From NCBI RefSeq assembly GCF_001661265.1, contig NW_017566993.1:186001-250000 (forward strand): a stretch of 64,000 nucleotides of DNA, given 5' to 3'. A model generated the notes under the pieces. It saw only the letters and a list, made by a program, of their open reading frames with translations, was not told the origin of the DNA and did not search any database. Shown piece by piece: positions 21,401 to 30,470 of this stretch. Both the position numbers and the translations under genes were made by a program. Within the stretch, counting starts at the first letter, position 1. The number at the start of each line of letters is the position of its first letter. This DNA comes from Saitoella complicata NRRL Y-17804 (taxonomy: Eukaryota; Ascomycota; Saitoellomycetes; Saitoellales; Saitoellaceae).

Positions 21401-22699
21401 CTACCGCCTACCTCTAAAGCTTCCTCTGCCGCCCTTACCATATCTTCCCTTCCCTCTTGACAAGTTCTTCATCCGCACGAAATTGTTGCTGACCTGCGCG
21501 TCGAGGACCAGGCCGCCCTTGGCCTTGATCGGCCGTTTCTTCCTCTCGGCTTCGTTTTCAGCGGCGCCGGATGTTTTGCGTTTCTTTGGCTCCGCAAATG
21601 GGTTATCTGGGTCATCATCTCCGTCACCGCCACCAAACTCGCTTTCTGAGTCGTCATCCCGGTCGTCTCCCCCGACGAGTTCGTCTTCCAACTCATCCAC
21701 AGGTCGCTCTGGCGCCGGCCGCATGAGAACCCTTCTGTGATCCCGCTTTCGTCCTTTCTTCTTCCAAACACGACCTTCCTCCTCTCCTTCTCCATCTGGT
21801 ACTTGCTCACCTTGCTGTTCCGCTTCAGCTAGCATCTCTGCTTCCATCTCTCTCATGATTTCTTCATCTTCGTTGTGCGCTTCATCCTCTAATGTCCGGA
21901 GATCAGATATCAGATCGGACAATCCTCGGGATGACGACTTCTTGGGAAGGAGCGAAAGAAGCGGTTTAGGAGACTCCTCGACATCGATGGATCTGGTGCG
22001 GAAGAACGTTGGTGTATCATATTGGCTTGCACTTCGTACTTTCGTCGGGGATATCAGCGATGCAGATGGTGGCATCGACATCAGCTTCGAGGGACTGTCC
22101 ATTACTGGACGAGATCTGCTAGGCATTCCGCCCGACTTTGCTGCACTCAACTTCGCCAATAAGTTTCCTGGCTTCACGGGCGTACCGTCTTGATCTCTCA
22201 ACCCATCAAAAATGCCCAGCGTTCTTCCACTCAACTCTGGTGTAGGACCCACGCCATTCATGAACGGTGACTGGATGCCCTTACGGCGCGGTGTCAAGGA
22301 TTCAATTGCCTTCTTGAGGTCTTTTGGCTTGACAAATGCTGTGGACTGGGAAGCTGCAATGCCGGCCCGTGAACGCCCTGGCGTGTCCGTCGTGCTCTTT
22401 GACGGACTTGCTTTGGACTTCGACGGTGTTGAAACTGCTTGCGAAGGCTTCATAGGTGTTTCGGTGGCTTTCTTAGCCTCGACCGATGATTTCTCGCGCT
22501 TGATATCATCTCGCAATCGATTGTAGGCCTTGTATTTGGCAGCTGTTACCGCGTATTAGCAACACGGACGCGTCGTGGTTTAGGTTAGGCACCTACCAAT
22601 CAGTGAGTCCGCTTTGATATCTGCACGTTCTGGAACACGTCCTTCACCCTCTTGAAACTGCTTCTCCCATGCTTTCAGCTCACTTTTGAGAGCCTCCAT
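21401..22699 (-). CDS. SLD2: DNA replication regulator Sld2/Drc1
   Basis: Initiation factor of DNA replication; CDK-phosphorylated Sld2 binds Dpb11 to load Cdc45-GINS. Exons 22597-22699 and 21401-22542 with a 54-bp intron give 414 aa. The conserved N-terminal block reads LKAWEKQFQEGEGRVPERAD followed by IKADSLIAAKYKAYNRL, rebuilt precisely by the splice. A long Ser/Pro/Lys-rich region follows with many S/TP sites (TPGRSRAG, TPRRKGIQSPF, SPTK, DSPSK), as expected for CDK targets. The C-terminal RGKGRYGKGGRGSFRGRR is basic. There is no helicase domain, so it is Sld2 rather than RecQ4. Confidence 0.9.
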
Positions 22700-22847
22700 T
22701 TCTTTGCTGTTTCGGGAGCGAGGACGCACTCGTGCCTGTATCGTTGATTTTAATTGACAACTTGTTAAAGCTTTAATGTGAAATTTGGGGTATGCAGGTG
22801 CTTTAGGTCCGAGGGAGCAGGAAGTTGAACGCCAAAGAAAACCGGAG
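22700..22847. promoter_or_regulatory. compact divergent promoter, SLD2 / mS10
   Basis: 148 bp between divergent ATGs. No TATA box seen. Shared by a replication factor and a mitoribosomal protein. Confidence 0.45.
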
Positions 22848-24354
22848 ATGGCATCGAGATCACTTCTGTCATCGTGGCGGCCAATCGTAGCAAGGGTATG
22901 TTTCATTGCTGTGCATCTGGTTTCCTGCTGACCGTATTGTAGTCCCCGCGATCAGCGCCTCTACGATTCCGAACACTCGCTACCGCGACCACCGAAATCG
23001 CCTCGACGAACCCTACTGAGGTCGCACAAACTTCTACGGACCCACCAGCACCAACCAAACAGAAAGACCATGAAGGTATCTCGTATGAAGATCTTCCCAC
23101 GAACGTCCAGGCGGTGTATCATGAACCAGCAAGACACAAGCCCACTCATGGCATCACTGTTTGCAACCTCCAACTTCGCGGCTACTACCCCTATACAATG
23201 GATTTCTTCGCCGATTTTGCTTTACGTGCGGCCTACTACTTAAAGATGCCCGCCTCCGGTGTCGTACCACTGCCCAACAAGACTGAGAGATTCACTGTCA
23301 ACAGGGCACATTTCGTGCACGCCAAGAGCAAGGAGACTTTCGAACGTGTCACTCACAAGAGATTAATTCAGATCAAGGATGCTCATCCGGAGACCGTCGA
23401 GGTCTGGTTGGCGTACTTGCGGGAGAACCAGTATGCGGGTGTGGGTATGAAGGCTCATATTTTCGGTTACGATGGTCAGTACCCTTTATTCTTTCGTTGA
23501 TTTGTGGGTGTGCTAACGATTTTGCAGAGGTCGGCATTGGCAATCGCATGCAAGAGGAGATGGAAGCCGTCTTCGCTGAGGGTAATGTCCGCCCCGCCGA
23601 GTTGGCTAAACAGATCTTGGAAACTCCTGAATACGCCAAGCACATGGACGGCCAAGAGGTTGAGGTCAAGGCTGGTGAGCTGAAGACGAAGGTAGTGGAG
23701 CAGGCGAAGGAGGCTACTGAGGCTGTCAAGGGAACCGTTGAAAAGCCCAAGCAGGCCCTTAACGAGGCTCAGCAGCAAGTAAGCGAGACGGCCAGCACCA
23801 TCAAGGAACTTGTCAAGGACGCTGCTGAGGTGTCCAAGAAGACTGTTCAGCATAAGAAGGTTCAGAAGATGGCCAAGCAGGTTGCTGAAGCTGTTAAGGA
23901 AAAGGCTGCTCCCGTCGTGGAGGCCGCTGCACCCGTCCAGGATAAGGTAAAGGAGGTTGTCGAGCAGGTGAAGGAGGCTGCCGCTCCTGTTGCTGAGAAG
24001 GTTGAGGAGAAGGCTACTCCCGTTCAGGAGAAGGTCCAGGAGGTTGTCGAGCAGGTGAAGGGGGCTGCCGCTCCTGTTGCTGAGAAGGTTGAGGAGAAGG
24101 CTGCGCCCGTTCAGGAGAAGGTCCAGGAAGTCGTCGAGAACGTCCAGGAAAAGGCTAAGGAGGTTATTGAGAGCGTCCAGGAGAAGGTTGCTCCTGCACA
24201 GGAGAAGGTGACTGAGGTTGCCGAATCCGTGAAGGAGGCTGTTGCTAATGCTGCTGAGGTTGCAAAGAAGGCTGTTGGTATTGAGGGTGAGAAGAACGAG
24301 AAGAATGAAAAGAAGGACAAGAAGGAGGAGGAGGAGGAGAAGAAGGATGCATAG
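22848..24354 (+). CDS. RSM10: mitochondrial ribosomal protein S10 with long repeat tail
   Basis: Small-subunit mitoribosomal protein uS10m. Exons 22848-22895, 22943-23474 and 23528-24354 with introns of 47 and 53 bp give 468 aa. The N-terminus MASRSLLSSWRPIVARSPRS is a mitochondrial presequence. The S10 domain lies at about 90-180 (LQLRGYYPYTMDFFADFALR, VPLPNKTERFTVNRAHFVHA, KSKETFERVTHKRLIQI). Beyond it lie about 260 residues made almost only of Lys, Glu, Ala, Val, Gln and Pro (repeats like APVAEKVEEKA and VQEKVQEVVE), ending in a KKEEEEEKKDA tract. Yeast Rsm10 is about 200 aa, so the tail is additional. It resembles LEA or apolipoprotein-like amphipathic helices. Its reading frame is continuous with the ribosomal domain; no stop or splice site separates them. 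Confidence 0.9.
23968..24141 (+). repeat. 87-bp in-frame tandem duplication in the mS10 tail
   Basis: Two adjacent 87-bp units, 23968-24054 and 24055-24141, each encode a 29-aa block beginning VK(E/G)AAAPVAEKVEEKA. They differ at only a handful of bases, so the duplication is recent or homogenised. Diverged versions of the same motif flank them. Confidence 0.85.
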
Positions 24355-24747
24355 ATGGGCGTTGTGTGATGTGGTAAGGTATATTAAAATGAGATATATG
24401 GAGAAGAGGAGGTATAATATTCCCCCAAAGCGACTACAGCTTGTACTATAGCTGGATGGTTAGCAAAAATGATTGCGAACGTTTTACATTTACCTCCTTC
24501 CTCAACTGCATACATGGGCAACTGACGATGAGTTTCCTTCGATTGTTGCGGGCCGGGGCCTTGGGAAGCGCGGTCATCATGACGTTCCTTAATCCTGGAT
24601 CCTTGTCGCTCAACGGTTGTCTTTGAACAGTCCGCAGTTTGCCTATATAAAGGATAGCGAAGGTGTAATCGGTCAGTCACAGTTACAGTTGCTTAGCACA
24701 CACGCCTCACTGGTACCCCTACCACCTCACTTGGAACACAGTGTATC
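24355..24747 (+). promoter_or_regulatory. promoter region with TATA box for the 66-aa gene
   Basis: 393 bp without a gene. A clear TATATAA at 24644-24650 lies 98 bp upstream of the ATG of the small gene that follows. It is one of the few convincing TATA boxes in the window, which suggests an inducible gene. Confidence 0.5.
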
Positions 24748-25003
24748 ATGGCGTAGGCGTGCACCTCTCCAATCCTTTTGGCCAGCTTACACAATTGCAA
24801 ACCCCAGTGACAAAATCCAATTCTACCAACAGGAGGCCAAAGACCAAGAGGCCTCCGCCAAACACGAGATCCCTAGGGACGCTGGCTTGCAACCCGAGGG
24901 CGACATCTACAAGCCCAGCGAGCATGGTGGATTGAAGCAAGATGGAACTCCTGACAAGAGAATGAAGCCCGAGGATATCGACAAACCTGATGAGGAGAAG
25001 TAG
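24748..25003 (+). CDS. small hydrophilic protein of unknown function (66 aa)
   Basis: Model: ATG GC at 24748-24752, a 55-bp intron 24753-24807 (gtaggc...ccccag), then 24808-25003. It gives MADKIQFYQQEAKDQEASAK, then HEIPRDAGLQPEGDIYKPSE, then HGGLKQDGTPDKRMKP and an acidic end. No Trp, no Cys, one Phe; very hydrophilic, likely disordered. I have seen similar short fungal proteins sharing an HGGL..DGTPDKR core but know no function for them. Splicing fits because the intron size matches its neighbours and joins the only upstream ATG in frame. A TATA box lies 98 bp upstream. Function not assigned. Confidence 0.6.
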
Positions 25004-25138
25004 GGCAGCTGAAGTTGGAGGTTATGCTGGTGACGTCATGGAGTCGAGTTGAGTCGAGTCGTAGTATAAATCAATCCGAATCAAAGCCGTACATCTTACA
25101 ACTCAAACAGATCAAGTCGATAAAATAAATCGTTCACA

Positions 25139-25859
25139 ATGGCCTCAGCATTCAGATCGTCATCTCGCCTCTTCTCAGCTCCTTCGCAGTTTCTCTTCAG
25201 TAGCTGTGCTCGTACCGCCTTCCGTCCACAAGCCATCTCTAACGTTAAGACGGGTACGCTCTGATCCTGCACTTAGCATTCTCCTCTACTAACGTAGTTG
25301 TTTCTTAACAGCAAGTCTGAGTGTGCCTCGTCGCCTTGCTTGGGGTACGGCAGGAACCCTCTCTACCTACGCTCTACTGTCGTACGGTGTTCTCTCTTCG
25401 CCCGTCTTCCAGCCCTATCAATGCGCTGCTGCAACCTCCTCTACACCAGGTTCATACCCAGTTGACAAGCCAGACTTCGACGACGTGGATGGTAAGGCCG
25501 GGACCGGTGGAAATATCTTGGCTAGATGGTTCGATCCAGCTCAACTGAGCTTCGGAAGCATGATGGGTCTCGCATCCGGTTTCTTCGTCGGCAAGATCGG
25601 CAAGATGGTTCTGTTCTTTGCTGGTGGTATTTTTGTCTTCCTTCAGCTCTTGAGCTACAACGGTATCGTCTCTATTCCTTGGGCAAGGATTGCGGGTTGG
25701 TATTCTCGTCGCCAGGAGGCTCTTCGTGCATCGAACAACGCTGAGGGACACCAGTCTGGTGCTTTCATCAGTGAGAAATTTACCAACCTTCTTACGCACA
25801 ACTTCCCCATGAAGGCAAGCTTTATGGCGGCGTTCTTTGTTGGATTGAGGTATGCTTAG
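25139..25859 (+). CDS. FUN14: FUN14-family mitochondrial membrane protein
   Basis: Member of the FUN14/FUNDC1 family, mitochondrial membrane proteins; FUNDC1 is a mitophagy receptor in animals. Exons 25139-25253 and 25312-25859 with a 58-bp intron give 220 aa. The N-terminus MASAFRSSSRLFSAPSQFLF is presequence-like. The FUN14 domain starts QLSFGSMMGLASGFFVGKIG and continues with a hydrophobic helix MVLFFAGGIFVFLQLLSYNG; another hydrophobic span ends the protein (ASFMAAFFVGLRYA). Whether it acts in mitophagy here is not shown. Confidence 0.9.
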
Positions 25860-25879
25860 ATGGAGATAGTGATACGAAT

Positions 25880-26215
25880 GCAGGCCATGATATTCCTTGT
25901 GGCATGCAAACCAAGGTTTCAAAACCATTACCACGTTCCCAAAACGCAAATGTGAACGCCGCTGAACGCCATGAACCATACCAAAGATGACTCGTAATAC
26001 CCGGGCCTTTTTCGCGTCCCGTTCGTCGCCAAATCCACTCCATGCTATACGTTCTTTCCGCTCTTTCGCTTCCTGCATAATCTGTTCAGCTGCAGACAAA
26101 GGCTTCTTCGATACTGCTGGCTTCACATTGTACGTTGTCACACAACTCACCAGCTGCCTGGAAAAGTGTCCATCAGCAGCCTTTAGCGATACTGCAGGTG
26201 TTCCACGTTAAAAAT
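25880..26215 (-). CDS. possible small gene between FUN14 and RKM4 (model incomplete)
   Basis: The minus strand carries an open stretch with protein-like composition that overlaps no other gene. It includes PAVSKKPLSAAEQIMQEAKE, then RKERIAWSGFGDERDAKKAR and VLRVIF. The opposite strand reads as Arg/Ser/Phe-rich, typical of an antisense shadow. I could not find a secure start: the stretch has no in-frame ATG, and an upstream exon ending near 26255 is only a guess. Coordinates mark the open stretch, not a finished model. Family not recognised. Confidence 0.3.
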
Positions 26216-26287
26216 GTCAACGATAACAAAACCTTAATCTCAGAACAAACCACCAAACCACCAAAACATTCCAGGTTCGAACTCACG

Positions 26288-27697
26288 ATGGACATTGACA
26301 TGGTTGACCAAGCAAACGATGACTTCGATCAGAAGACCGATCAGTTCATGACATGGCTGCAATCCCAGCCGGGCGTTCAGATCTCGCCAAAGATTGCTTT
26401 GCAGGACTACAGGAGCGACAATGCAGGACGGGGTGTTGTCGCTGTGCAGGACATCGCTGTACGCATCTTCAAGTGCATGTCAGAACTGTACTAAGATTAC
26501 CTTCAGGAAGGAGAGCTCCTCTTCGCCATCCCAAAATCTGCCATGCTTGCCACCCCGAACTCCGATCTGTCCACCAGAATTCCTCAGGTTCTCGCCGACC
26601 TCGAAAACCCTTGGCTCTGCTTGATCCTTACCATGCTGTACGAATCAGCTCGGCCAGACTCCCGCTGGGCGCCATACTTGGCTATCCTTCCGGAGGCCTT
26701 CTCGACTCCCATGTTCTGGTTTGAGGAAGAGTTGATTGAACTTAAGGGTACTGCCGTTTTGGATAAGGTTGGCAGGGCGGAGGCGGATGAAACATATCAG
26801 ACCCAGATCGTGCCAGTTATCGAGGCTCACCCAGACCTCTTCTCAAGAGAGCACTGCACCCTCGAGAATTTCCATCGCATGGGTTCCTTGATCTTGTCTT
26901 ACTCATTCGACGTTGAGAAGGCCCCTGCGGGCGGCACTCACGACGCCGATGAGGACGATCTGGAGGAGGAAGAATACGAGAAGAGCATGTGCCCTCTTGC
27001 CGATCTGCTGAATGCCGACGTCACCCTTTGCAATGCACACTTGTTTTACTCCGCGGATTCTTTGGAGATGAAGGCAACTCAGGCTATTCCGGCCGGTGAG
27101 CAGGTATACAATACGTACGGCGATCTGCCAAATGCCGACTCCCTGCGGAGATATGGCTACGTGAAGATGGGTGGATCGGAGTACGATGTACTGGAGATCT
27201 CGGCTCCGATGGTGACTGACGCTGCTGGCGCTTCATTGATGGAGAAGGACCGCGAGGTTAGGATCGATTACCTCCTGGAAGAAGGTGTCTTGGAAGACGG
27301 ATTCGACATCGATGCTGCAGGTGAAATACCGGAGGAATTGCTCATCACCATCCATACTCTGCAAATGGGCAGACTGGAATTCAAGAGACATAAGGATGCA
27401 GAGAAAGTCCCCAAACCCAGAAAGACAAAGAAGGCCCAAGAGATTCTTCTTTCTATCTTGGATGCGCGTGAGAAGGAGTACCCGACAACACTCGAGGAGG
27501 ACGAGGCCAAGTTGCGTGAAGCAAACGTGTCGCTCAACTTGCGGAACGCTCTCGAAGTGCGGATTGGGGAGAAGAGAATCTTGAAGAAGTGCAGAAAGGA
27601 TTTTCAGTTTTGGGCTACTGAAGAGGAGGAGAAGCCGAAGACCAAGAGAAGCCGAGATGAGGACGCTGAAGGCAAGGGAAAGAAGGCAAGAAAGTAA
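26288..27697 (+). CDS. RKM4: SET-domain lysine methyltransferase (RKM4/SETD6 type)
   Basis: Protein-lysine methyltransferase of the SET plus Rubisco-LSMT substrate-binding group; yeast Rkm4 methylates a large-subunit ribosomal protein. Exons 26288-26458 and 26507-27697 with a 48-bp intron give 453 aa. Seen: GRGVVAVQDIAEGELLFAIP, the split SET insert (LYESARPDSRWAPYLAILPE), CPLADLLNAD with the NxD-type SAM site, and QVYNTYGDLPNADSLRRYGY with the catalytic-site NTYG. The LSMT helical domain follows, and a nuclear-localisation-like tail KTKRSRDEDAEGKGKKARK ends it. The target is not proven. Confidence 0.9.
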
Positions 27698-27927
27698 ATG
27701 AAGGTCTTCAGGATGTCGATAGAATGGTGATCTCTGTATCAGGTGTATGTTGGGCATTTCTTCACCTTGATGACGCTGCCGTATCTTCGTTACAGGACGT
27801 AGCGCTGCCATCCCCAGATTTCAAACCCATCGCCACGTCTTCCGCAGCAAACGTTGTGCTTGGGCAGCGCAGCATCTTCCCGGACCGTCTGTTGTATACG
27901 AGCTGTAGAAGCTTTCTGCTGGTCAAT

Positions 27928-28839
27928 ATGCGCCTATCACATATCTTAGGCGTCGTCTTGGCCATAATCCTGTCTTGCTTCTCCGCCTCCGTCACCAGTT
28001 TCAACCTCAACCCCGAAAAGCACCTTCTCTCCTCCGCCCGCACCCTCACCTTCTACGACAAAACACGTGTCAAGTCTCGTCGTCACTTCCCACCCTCCTT
28101 TCAACTGGAATGCATCGGAGGCGACGCATGTTCTGTTCACACTCCCGCAGCAATCCAATGCCGAAACATGGGAAGCCAGTTCGGGGAGTCGGACGAGAAT
28201 ATTCAGTGGAGTTGTTCGGCGGACCTTCCGGCGACGGTCAAGTTGGGCCGTACGGATGTGGTGTGTGAGGGGTATAGTGGCCCGAAGGATGAGTATGTGC
28301 TGAGAGGGAGTTGTACGTGCGAGTACACGCTCTATTTGACGGATGAGGGTAGGAAAGTGTATGGAAAACGAGGGGGAATCGGAGGCGTGGGTCATCCTAC
28401 CATCAGTGAAGTGATTGGGCTCTTAATAATAGGGTTCCTCGTATGGCTTTTCTTCTTCGCACCAAGCTCGCCTGCTGCTGGACGTGATCAACCTGGTGGC
28501 ATACGTCCAGGCTTCGGAGGCGGCGGTCCCGGAGACGACGATGATCTTCCACCGCCATATGATCCCCATCCTAGACCGCCACCCAAGCCTGCGGCTCAGC
28601 AACAACAGCAGCAGCAACGGGGAAGTGGATGGAGCCCAGGATTCTGGTCTGGGTTAGCCGGAGGCGCCGCGGCTCTGTATGCCGCAAACCAGGTAAGCCA
28701 ACGGAATGCTGAACAAGAAAGGACACGTAGAGGAGGTGGTGGATGGGGTTCGGGAGGCGGATGGGGTGGTAGCTCTGATGGGGAGGGAAGCTCGAGCACG
28801 TGGAGCTCAACGGGTTTTGGAGAGACGAGGAGGAGGTGA
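27928..28839 (+). CDS. SARAF: SARAF-like store-operated calcium entry regulator
   Basis: ER membrane protein of the SARAF/TMEM66 family, which slows store-operated calcium entry in animals. Intronless, 303 aa. Signal peptide MRLSHILGVVLAIILSCFSA, a Cys-containing lumenal domain (LECIGGDACSVHTPAAIQCR, IQWSCSADLP, VVCEGYSG, GSCTCEYTL), then one transmembrane helix VIGLLIIGFLVWLFFF and a cytosolic Gly/Pro/Gln/Ser-rich tail with an eight-Gln run. I chose ATG 27928 because the signal peptide starts there; an open frame extends 68 codons upstream without signal-peptide character. Fungi lack Orai/STIM, so its role here is open. Confidence 0.88.
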   Translation: MRLSHILGVVLAIILSCFSASVTSFNLNPEKHLLSSARTLTFYDKTRVKSRRHFPPSFQLECIGGDACSVHTPAAIQCRNMGSQFGESDENIQWSCSADLPATVKLGRTDVVCEGYSGPKDEYVLRGSCTCEYTLYLTDEGRKVYGKRGGIGGVGHPTISEVIGLLIIGFLVWLFFFAPSSPAAGRDQPGGIRPGFGGGGPGDDDDLPPPYDPHPRPPPKPAAQQQQQQQRGSGWSPGFWSGLAGGAAALYAANQVSQRNAEQERTRRGGGGWGSGGGWGGSSDGEGSSSTWSSTGFGETRRR

Positions 28840-28933
28840 TGATACATGCTACCGTTTGTTGGTCCATAGCTTAATCTAACTTTCCATATCGTGTCATCTA
28901 TCTTGTATCCTACAGTTTTTGGTTTGGAAGAAT

Positions 28934-30336
28934 CTAAGCAACCGTCTCCTCCTTGCAGAAGATACCCTCCTTCAACAACTCATCAATCAAGGGTTGGTTA
29001 AGCACCTTGCTCATGGGCGCAAGGACACCAGCGGTCTTGATGATACCGTCAAGCACCTGCTGGGTAGCAACACCACAAGGAACACCAACCAACTTAGCCA
29101 TGGAGGTATAGCCTCCAGGGACACCGTAGTCGCACAAAGTGGAGGTGCGAGTCTCAAGGCGGCCATCGGCGTGCTCGATTTCAAACCTGTGCTGGAGCAT
29201 GACGAAGTCGCGCTCATCAGGACCGTACTGGCACTTGGGCTCCAGGGTAGCACAGAGAGTGTCAAGAGGGTTCTCGCAGGGAGTAATGACATTGTCGGAG
29301 AAGAGACCCAACCAACGGAAACCAGCAACGATGCGAGCCTCCTCCTCGGCGTTTTTGAACTGAGTCTTGGAGCGAATAGCAGCAATGAGGTCCTCCTCCT
29401 TGGTGGAAGAAACACCGAGTACCTTCGCGGTAGCCTCCTTCCAGGTGGCGGAGGAGCCCTTGGCCATGACCTCAACAGACTCATCAGAGAGGAAACCGAC
29501 ATCAACAAGAACCTTGATGAACTCAGGGAAACCCTGGTAACGGAGGGTACCACGGATGATGGTCTGGCACTCAGGAATGTTGTAGCGCTCCTTGTAAGGG
29601 GTAGAGTCACGGTTGGGGTAAGCAACAAAAGCGTAACCAGGGTAGATGAAGTAAGGCCGAGCGGCCTTCATGAGCTCAGGGCCCTCAATCTCGACAACCT
29701 TGCCATCCTTCTAGAACTTGGCAGCATTACGGAGAGCCAAGAGGACACCGCGGGAAGACCAGGAGAACTTGTAACCAAGAGGGTTGTTGGAGTTCTCAGG
29801 AGCAGGAAGACCACCACAGTAGGACAAGAAAGAGAGAATCTTGCCACCCTCAGCGTGGACCTCGTCGATGGTCTTGACGGCGTACAAGTGGTCAATTCCA
29901 GGGTCGAGGCCGATCTCGTTCATGACCGTGATACCAGCCTTCTTGGCCTCCTCATCTAGTTCCATCATGGCAGGGGAAACATAGGAAGTGGTGACGACGT
30001 GCGTCTTGTTGCGGATTGCAGACTTGATGACCTGGGCGTGGTGGGTGTAAGGGATCAAGGAGATCACGACATCGTGCTTAGCAACGGCAGCGTCGAGAGC
30101 GACATCGTCGGAGACATCGAGAGAGATAGCAGTGGAGCGCTCAGCACCGGCAATGAAAGCCTCAGCAGTAGCCTTAGTACGGCAAGCAACAGTGACCTTG
30201 TTCTCAGGACGCCTCAAGAGGTAGTCAAGAGTGGGCTTGGCGACGAAACCAGATCCGAGCAAAGGGATGTTCCTGAAACATAGTTAATGGCAATTCCCAA
30301 GCAGATCAAAGGTGTTACTCACTTCTCCGCAGCCAT
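28934..30336 (-). CDS. LYS9: saccharopine reductase (LYS9) with an in-frame TAG
   Basis: Saccharopine dehydrogenase (NADP, L-glutamate-forming), the penultimate step of fungal lysine synthesis. Exons 30323-30336 and 28934-30272 with a 50-bp intron read MAAEKNIPLLGSGFVAKPTL onward, with VVISLIPYTHHAQVIKSAIR, NEIGLDPGIDHLYAVKTIDE, SYCGGLPAPE and NPLGYKFSWSSRGVLLALRN. Counting through the TAG, 450 codons match yeast Lys9 (446 aa). At 29711-29713 codon 192 is TAG, between AAKF and KDGK; the family has a conserved Trp there (yeast AKYWKDGK). Everything downstream stays in frame and well conserved (PYFIYPGYAFVAYPNRDSTP, RGTLRYQGFPEFIKVLVDVG) to the true stop. It is either a one-base nonsense change, a sequencing error, or an edited or read-through codon. 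Confidence 0.9.
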
Positions 30337-30470
30337 TTTTATGTGTGATCCCGCTGACATTGGCCTCGAGATGCGCTGGGATACGCTCCAGCCACACCAG
30401 CTACCGTACCGTACGGTCTGCAGGCTAACCCGGAAGTCGTAATGCCAACGCTTCCCCAGACATTTAAAGG
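30337..30470. promoter_or_regulatory. divergent promoter, LYS9 / Derlin
   Basis: 134 bp between divergent ATGs, so both promoters overlap. No clear Gcn4-type TGACTCA was seen, although a gtgagtaac run occurs inside the first LYS9 intron. Confidence 0.4.

Noticed and set aside
27724-27927. Longer SARAF start 68 codons upstream
   Set aside because: It would bury the signal peptide that begins exactly at ATG 27928.
28934-30336. Reassignment of TAG to Trp throughout the genome
   Set aside because: TAG closes EXO70, FCF2, CBF5 and the lyase gene at the expected C-termini, and TGG encodes Trp throughout the window.
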